From Nitrospiraceae bacterium UBA2166 (GTDB lineage: Bacteria; Nitrospirota; Nitrospiria; Nitrospirales; UBA2166), in contig DCWI01000106.1 of NCBI GenBank assembly GCA_002328825.1, positions 16,693 to 34,275 of the forward strand: 17,583 nt of DNA. The letters are read 5' to 3'. The first letter of the stretch is position 1. Each line of letters starts with the position of its first letter. The notes under the pieces are model-generated. The model was not told the DNA's origin. It did not search any database and worked only from the letters and a program-made list of their open reading frames with translations. The position numbers and the translations under genes were made by a program. Shown piece after piece: positions 13,605 through 17,583 of the stretch.

Positions 13605-13615
13605 TCGTTGATTAC

Positions 13616-13885
13616 GTGAAGGCATCATTAGATATTGTGAGTCGGGGGGACATTGTACGTGTGGCCATGATTGTCCTCTGTGTTGTTATCATTGTGGGTG
13701 TTTGCCTGCATTCACTGGAAGAAATTCACTATCTAAAGTCGTTTTACCCCTCCATGTTTTCAGTTGAAGAAACGTTCTATGCAAGTGGCGTTGAATTTTT
13801 CAAGGTTCTTATCATCAGTCTTCCTCTGTGTGTCATCATCAGCATTTTCCTCGTCTTCCTCAGACGTTCTAGGAAGGAACGTTAA
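13616..13885 (+). CDS. Probable two-helix small membrane protein
   Basis: This 89-residue frame has two hydrophobic helices (about 14-31 and 62-82), a 30-residue loop between them with Glu, Tyr and Phe, and a very basic end (RRSRKER). This predicts both termini in the cytoplasm. The start is uncertain: GTG 13616 has no ribosome site, while a later in-frame GTG at 13661 lies 10 nt after a G-run, and an ATG follows at 13667. No family is recognised. It ends 29 bp from the convergent queA stop. The topology is sensible enough to favour a real gene, but coding is not certain. Confidence 0.42.
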   Translation: MKASLDIVSRGDIVRVAMIVLCVVIIVGVCLHSLEEIHYLKSFYPSMFSVEETFYASGVEFFKVLIISLPLCVIISIFLVFLRRSRKER

Positions 13886-13914
13886 TGTGTTTTTCCTGTC
13901 TTCTACATGGTTCG

Positions 13915-14940
13915 TCACAGTATTAACATCGCATCTCCATAAGAGTAGAAGCGATAGTCGTTGTCAATTGCTTCTCGGTATGCTTCAAGTATAAGGGGTT
14001 TTTTTGCAAACGCACACACAAGCATTAATAGCGTAGTTCTTGGAAGATGAAAGTTCGTGATCATTGCATCAACGGTTTGGAACTGAAACCCTGGATAGAT
14101 AAATAAAGCTGTTTCTCCTTCTTGGGGGTTTTCTGAGACCTCACATTGTGCAATAGTCTCAAGAGTTTTAACTGTGGTTGTTCCGACTGCGATCACTCGA
14201 CCCCCTCGCGCTTTCGTTTTTTGTATCTCACGTAATGTCGTGTTAGAGACGTGGAACCATTCTGGCTCTGTTTGGTGATCGGTGATATTGATTGTATGCA
14301 CCGGAAGAAATGTTCCAAGACCAGTATGGAGAGTAATATTCAGGATGGTAACCTCACTCTCACGAAGACGCTGAAGTAACTCTGATGTGAAATGCAATCC
14401 TGCGGTTGGCGCGGCAATAGCGCCTGGAACATTGGCGTATACCGTTTGGTACTGCTGCATATCTTTTGGGTCTGGTGTGCGTTTAATATATGGTGGAAGT
14501 GGGGGGAGTCCAATTTCAAAGAGTTGATTTCGAATGTTGTTCGAGCCATGGAATGTGATGCGTTTTCGTGTTGTTTCCTGATTCGTTGAGGTGATTGTTG
14601 CTGTGATGGTGTTGGGAAACTCGATCTCCTGTCCAACATGCACTTTGCCGCGAATCAAGGCGTCCCAGGTATTGAGACTCGTTTCTTTGATGAGGCAACA
14701 ATCAATCCGTCCGCCACTTGGCCTCTTTTGACCAATGAGTCGGACGGGCATTACGGCAGTGTCATTAATTACCAGTGTATCGCCTGGGGCTAGTAGGGTC
14801 GGAAGGTCGCTAAATTGCTGATGTTGGATTTGGTGGTTATCTCTTGATAACACCATGAGTTTTGAATGATCCCGCGGATTGATGGGGGTCTGCGCAATAT
14901 GTGATGGATCGAGGACATAGTCAAAGTCGGCAGTTTTCAT
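13915..14940 (-). CDS. queA: S-adenosylmethionine:tRNA ribosyltransferase-isomerase
   Basis: QueA transfers and isomerises the ribosyl group of SAM onto 7-aminomethyl-7-deazaguanine in tRNA, making epoxyqueuosine in the queuosine pathway. It has 341 residues, the normal length. Family segments run in order: FDYVLDPSHIAQTPINPRDHSKLMVL (5-31; the usual R-x-x-SRL is here DHSKL), DTLVINDTAVMPVRL (54-68), GLPPLPPYIKR (144-154), YANVPGAIAAPTAGLHFT (168-185), LHTGLGTFLPV (204-214) and TNFHLPRTTLLMLVCAF (295-311). The start is ATG 14940, divergent from bolA with 88 bp between the start codons. No tgt or other queuosine gene is adjacent. Confidence 0.97.
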   Translation of the reverse strand: MKTADFDYVLDPSHIAQTPINPRDHSKLMVLSRDNHQIQHQQFSDLPTLLAPGDTLVINDTAVMPVRLIGQKRPSGGRIDCCLIKETSLNTWDALIRGKVHVGQEIEFPNTITATITSTNQETTRKRITFHGSNNIRNQLFEIGLPPLPPYIKRTPDPKDMQQYQTVYANVPGAIAAPTAGLHFTSELLQRLRESEVTILNITLHTGLGTFLPVHTINITDHQTEPEWFHVSNTTLREIQKTKARGGRVIAVGTTTVKTLETIAQCEVSENPQEGETALFIYPGFQFQTVDAMITNFHLPRTTLLMLVCAFAKKPLILEAYREAIDNDYRFYSYGDAMLIL

Positions 14941-14959
14941 TGTGAGTTTACATCGTGAA

Positions 14960-14989
14960 TTGCGCTTGGGTTAATTGCGTTGGTATGAT
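14960..14989 (+). promoter_or_regulatory. Extended -10 promoter for the bolA-grx-leuCD operon
   Basis: TTGCGC (14960-14965), an 18-nt spacer and TATGAT (14984-14989) preceded by TGG, giving an extended -10 (TGGTATGAT). The start point near 14996 puts a leader of about 33 nt before the bolA ATG at 15029. This argues against a TTG start at 14975, which would lie inside the promoter. Confidence 0.5.
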
Positions 14990-15028
14990 GCTTGCGTCCA
15001 TTCATATTTCTTTAGGAGCCAGAGCGAG

Positions 15029-15268
15029 ATGATTACAAGTGATGTTGTGACCGCATATATTCAACGTGTACTGCCGGGTGCGGTCGTTTCAGTGATTGAC
15101 CTAAAAGGTACAATGGATCATTTTAAACTGAAGGTGGTTTCCGACTCGTTTGTAGGGAAAACGATCATGGATCGTCATCGTATGATCTATCAAGCATTGG
15201 ATGATCCGATGAAAGATGGTCGTATTCATGCCCTTGAGATCACAGCTGAGACCACAGACGGATCGTAA
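15029..15268 (+). CDS. BolA family protein (IbaG-like)
   Basis: This 79-residue BolA-fold protein starts at ATG 15029; AGGAG lies 10 nt upstream. BolA proteins pair with monothiol glutaredoxins to bind or traffic a [2Fe-2S] cluster. Family features are the DHFKLKVVSDSFVGKT strand-loop, the RHRMIYQAL helix with its conserved His (candidate cluster ligand) and DGRIHALEITA near the end. The length is that of the short IbaG/BolA2 type rather than E. coli BolA. The next gene, 27 bp on, is a monothiol glutaredoxin, the classic partner. It is the first gene of an operon ending in leuCD. Confidence 0.92.
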   Translation: MITSDVVTAYIQRVLPGAVVSVIDLKGTMDHFKLKVVSDSFVGKTIMDRHRMIYQALDDPMKDGRIHALEITAETTDGS

Positions 15269-15295
15269 ACATCTATCCTTAGGGAGGATCGTATC

Positions 15296-15622
15296 ATGTC
15301 AGACCATATTCAGGAAGAAATTGATCAAGAAATCAAAGCGAACAAAATTTTGATTTATGGAAAAGGGACGAAAATGGAGCCACGATGTGGATTTACTGCG
15401 GAAACGATGGAGTTCTTTGATAAATACGGCTATGAGTACGAATTGCTTGACGTTCTTGAAAATCCGATGAAACGTGAGGCGCTGACAAAGATGACGAATT
15501 GGCCTACATTGCCCAAGGTTTTTATCAATGGAACCTTCTATGGGGACACTGACGTTCTTGACCCTATGGAAGCCAAAGGTGAAATTGAACCTCTTCTTAA
15601 GCAAGCGTTTGAAGAGACGTAA
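15296..15622 (+). CDS. Monothiol glutaredoxin (Grx4/GrxD type) with CGFT active site
   Basis: This 108-residue cytoplasmic monothiol glutaredoxin starts at ATG 15296; AGGGAGG is 8 nt upstream. With glutathione it should bind a bridging [2Fe-2S] cluster and act with BolA in cluster transfer. Family features are the glutathione-contacting Lys23 in IYGKGT, the active Cys31 in CGFT where nearly all relatives have CGFS, the WPTLPKVFING block (69-79, with the cis-Pro TLP) and DTDVLDPMEAKGEI, which replaces the common GGCDI. The Ser-to-Thr change keeps a hydroxyl. Its location between bolA and leuCD supports a cluster-supply role. Confidence 0.94.
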   Translation: MSDHIQEEIDQEIKANKILIYGKGTKMEPRCGFTAETMEFFDKYGYEYELLDVLENPMKREALTKMTNWPTLPKVFINGTFYGDTDVLDPMEAKGEIEPLLKQAFEET

Positions 15623-15632
15623 AGGTAAAAAC

Positions 15633-15869
15633 ATGGGCCGGTATCGGATGGAACTGACCTCAGAGGAAAAACATAGGATTTACCTTGAAGAGAAAGTGCG
15701 ATTTCAAGCCAAGAGACGTATTCGCCGAGAAACGACGAAACGACGTTTAGGATGGTTGATGGGGCTTGGTATCTTGTTTCTATTTGTAACGACAGTAATT
15801 ATTCCTGAACGAGAAAAACAACGTTTCCATCCTCTGAGTGAACCTGAAGATTTTGAAGAGGATCGATGA
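15633..15869 (+). CDS. Small basic membrane protein between grx and leuC
   Basis: This 78-residue protein starts at ATG 15633 (AAGG 8 nt upstream, 10 bp after the glutaredoxin stop); a longer frame from 15528 would run through the glutaredoxin gene and is not credible. Residues 8-37 are a charged helix (LTSEEKHRIYLEEKVRFQA, then Lys/Arg-rich), 39-57 one TM helix, and the tail is acidic (PEDFEEDR). By the positive-inside rule the N-terminus is cytoplasmic. Its TGA overlaps the leuC ATG (ATGA). No family is recognised. Confidence 0.72.
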   Translation: MGRYRMELTSEEKHRIYLEEKVRFQAKRRIRRETTKRRLGWLMGLGILFLFVTTVIIPEREKQRFHPLSEPEDFEEDR

Positions 15870-17284
15870 TGGTAGGACGGACGATGTTCGAGAAAATATG
15901 GGCTGATCATGTTGTCCGCGAGCATGAGAGTGAGGCAACATTGCTCTATATTGATCGTCATCTCGTACACGAAGTGACATCGCCTCAGGCGTTTGAGGGA
16001 ATCAAACTTTCAGGAAGGATGATACGACATCCTGAGTTTACCTTAGCAGTTCCGGATCACAATGTCCCAACTACTGATCGTCGTCATGGCATTGCAGATC
16101 CGAGTAGTGCGAAACAAATAGATGCTTTGGCAGAGAATTGTGGAGAATGGGGAATTCCTTTTTTTGGTCTCGATGATCCTCGGCAGGGGATTGTTCATGT
16201 GATTGGCCCAGAACAGGGTTTCACGTTACCTGGCATGACGATTGTGTGTGGTGATTCTCACACATCAACTCACGGAGCCTTTGGGGCGCTGGCGTTTGGC
16301 ATTGGTACGAGTGAAGTTGAACATGTCCTTGCAACCCAGTGCTTGTTGCAAAATAAACCTCAAACGATGTTGATCCGGGTAGATGGAATCCTCTCTCAAC
16401 ATTGCTCAGCGAAAGATATCATTCTTGCTATCATTGGGAAGATTGGCACAGCAGGAGCGACCGGATATATCATTGAGTATGCAGGTGAAGCTGTACGAGC
16501 GCTCTCAATGGAAGGGAGGATGACGTTGTGCAATATGTCAATTGAGGCTGGAGCACGAGCAGGAATGGTTGCTCCAGATGAGTGTACGATTGATTATATT
16601 CGTGGACGGGCACTTGCTCCTACAGGCAAGGTATTTGACGCTGCTGCTGAGGCATGGAGGCAACTTAAGACGGATTCCAATGCAACGTTTGACAAGGTTG
16701 TTGAGTTGCAGGCTGAGAATATTGCACCCCAAGTCACTTGGGGGACAAGTCCAGGGATGGGGATAGCCGTTGATCAGCATGTGCCTGATCCAAAAAGCAT
16801 CACGGATGACATGTTACGTCTTGCGACAGAGCAAGCATTGGACTATATGGGATTGACACCAGGAACTCCGATCACCGAAATTTCGATTGACAAAGCATTT
16901 ATTGGCTCTTGTACGAACGGGAGAATTGAAGATCTTAGACTTGCGGCAAAGCATGCTAAAGGGAAAAAAGTGCATCGGCGTGTTCACGCTATGGTTGTGC
17001 CTGGCTCAGGATTGGTAAAGCAGCAGGCTGAAGATGAGGGTTTAGATCAGGTATTTCAAGAGGCGGGGTTTGAATGGAGAGAGGCGGGCTGTTCGATGTG
17101 TTTGGCTATGAATCCTGACGTGCTCAAATTTGGTGATCGTTGTGCGTCTACGAGTAACCGAAACTTTGAGGGACGACAAGGGAAAGGAGGACGGACCCAT
17201 CTGGTCTCTCCAGCAATGGCAGTTGCAGCTGCAATTGAAGGACACTTTGTGGATATTCGATCATGGACCCATTTACAATCCTAA
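15866..17284 (+). CDS. leuC: 3-isopropylmalate dehydratase large subunit
   Basis: The large subunit of isopropylmalate isomerase, carrying a [4Fe-4S] cluster, interconverts 2- and 3-isopropylmalate in leucine synthesis. It has 472 residues, very like the E. coli LeuC type. Motifs are LLYIDRHLVHEVTSPQAF (26-43), IVCGDSHTSTHGAFGALAFG (126-145), MEGRMTLCNMSIE (215-227), cluster ligands Cys349 (GSCTNGRIEDL), Cys409 and Cys412 (GCSMCLAMN), and STSNRNFEGRQGKGGRTHLVSP (428-449). Three ATGs lie at the start (15866, 15869, 15884); the last is nearest to the usual N-terminus, but 15866 forms the ATGA overlap. It overlaps leuD by 22 bp. Confidence 0.97.
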   Translation: MMVGRTMFEKIWADHVVREHESEATLLYIDRHLVHEVTSPQAFEGIKLSGRMIRHPEFTLAVPDHNVPTTDRRHGIADPSSAKQIDALAENCGEWGIPFFGLDDPRQGIVHVIGPEQGFTLPGMTIVCGDSHTSTHGAFGALAFGIGTSEVEHVLATQCLLQNKPQTMLIRVDGILSQHCSAKDIILAIIGKIGTAGATGYIIEYAGEAVRALSMEGRMTLCNMSIEAGARAGMVAPDECTIDYIRGRALAPTGKVFDAAAEAWRQLKTDSNATFDKVVELQAENIAPQVTWGTSPGMGIAVDQHVPDPKSITDDMLRLATEQALDYMGLTPGTPITEISIDKAFIGSCTNGRIEDLRLAAKHAKGKKVHRRVHAMVVPGSGLVKQQAEDEGLDQVFQEAGFEWREAGCSMCLAMNPDVLKFGDRCASTSNRNFEGRQGKGGRTHLVSPAMAVAAAIEGHFVDIRSWTHLQS

Positions 17285-17583
17285 CAGGGCTTGTGGCTCC
17301 GCTTGATCGGTTAAATGTTGATACCGATCAGATCATTCCCAAGCAATATCTTAAAACAGTCCAGCGCATGGGGTTAAAAGATGGTCTGTTCTATGATTGG
17401 CGACGTATGCCAGATGGTACTCTCGATCCGACATTTTTCATGAACCAGGCGCGTTTTTCCGGTGCAGTGATTCTGCTTGGGAGAGATAATTTTGGCTGTG
17501 GATCATCTCGTGAGCATGCGCCGTGGGCCTTGCTTGATTATGGGATTCGATGTGTGATCGCTCCAAGTTTTGCAGATATTTTT
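17263..17583 (+). CDS. leuD: 3-isopropylmalate dehydratase small subunit, cut by window end
   Basis: The first 107 codons of LeuD (normally about 200 residues) are present, starting at ATG 17263 inside the end of leuC and running off the window. NVDTDQIIPKQYLKTV (18-33) is the substrate-binding block and DNFGCGSSREHAPWAL (75-90) the swivelling-domain motif with its Gly-Ser-Ser-Arg segment. It forms the LeuCD heterodimer; the overlap with leuC should keep the subunits in balance. Confidence 0.96.
   Translation, partial: MDPFTILTGLVAPLDRLNVDTDQIIPKQYLKTVQRMGLKDGLFYDWRRMPDGTLDPTFFMNQARFSGAVILLGRDNFGCGSSREHAPWALLDYGIRCVIAPSFADIF

Larger units (their letters stand above)
13264..13615. other. Intergenic region with nested inverted repeats
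   Basis: No convincing gene lies in these 352 bp between the divergent DUF1338 gene and the small membrane-protein frame. The stretch 13435-13604 is rich in inverted repeats, listed separately. The left part has a TATAAC on the minus strand close to the DUF1338 start but without a fitting -35. Confidence 0.5.

Noticed and set aside
13380..13628. 82-codon minus-strand frame in the inverted-repeat region
   Set aside because: Unlikely composition, no ribosome site, and it lies across the stem-loops; better explained as chance frame.
13764..13994. 76-codon plus-strand frame overlapping the membrane protein and queA end
   Set aside because: Serine/Leu-rich shadow frame that runs into the certain queA gene on the other strand.
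14975..15028. TTG-initiated N-terminal extension of BolA
   Set aside because: It would overlap the predicted -10 element, and the ATG at 15029 has a ribosome site and gives a normal BolA length.

Overview
The window is a gene-dense piece of bacterial chromosome. Base composition looks moderate (roughly mid-40s % G+C by eye, not counted). There are many GTG and TTG starts and many 4-bp ATGA/GTGA overlaps between genes. I see no mobile element, rRNA, tRNA or CRISPR array. HemL, QueA, LeuC/LeuD, a CbbQ/NorQ-type MoxR ATPase, a BolA/monothiol-glutaredoxin pair and GspE/PilB with a GAF domain indicate a Gram-negative bacterium. The mix (CbbQ/NorQ with a cupredoxin, a deoxyhypusine-synthase-like protein next to a double ThyX-like protein, an anchored FGE-like protein) reminds me most of Nitrospirota or a neighbouring phylum. 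That placement is from memory of gene content, not proof.

Layout. (1) 203-3609, minus strand: five close or overlapping genes, probably one operon read leftwards from a promoter near 3666-3694. In order of transcription they are a small exported protein, a class-I amidotransferase-fold hydrolase (peptidase C26), a CbbQ/NorQ ATPase, a short Ppx/GppA phosphatase and an exported CuA-like cupredoxin. (2) 4006-5301, plus: hemL (tetrapyrrole synthesis), facing a 44-residue membrane ORF on the minus strand at 5308-5442. (3) 5602-7887, plus: a GAF-GspE/PilB ATPase with its own good promoter. (4) 8270-11773, plus: three overlapping genes, DHS-like, double ThyX-like and a membrane-anchored FGE-like protein. 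The first two are the best candidate for an uncharacterised system. (5) 11785-13263, minus: a DUF1338 (2-oxoadipate dioxygenase-like) gene, a 51-residue ORF coupled to it by a GTGA overlap, and an anchored hypothetical protein. (6) 13264-13885: a 350-bp non-coding stretch with nested inverted repeats, then a likely two-helix membrane protein. (7) queA (minus) and, divergently, bolA - monothiol glutaredoxin - small membrane protein - leuC - leuD, with leuD cut by the window end.

Functional links. In region 7 the BolA/glutaredoxin pair (iron-sulfur cluster handling) is co-transcribed with LeuC/LeuD, a [4Fe-4S] enzyme, so the operon probably joins cluster supply to leucine synthesis. Region 1 puts a metal-centre-linked ATPase family next to a copper protein, but its usual partners (CbbO/NorD, RuBisCO or NO reductase) are not in the window. 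Three small ORFs and several promoter or hairpin elements were read directly from the sequence and are given with lower confidence.
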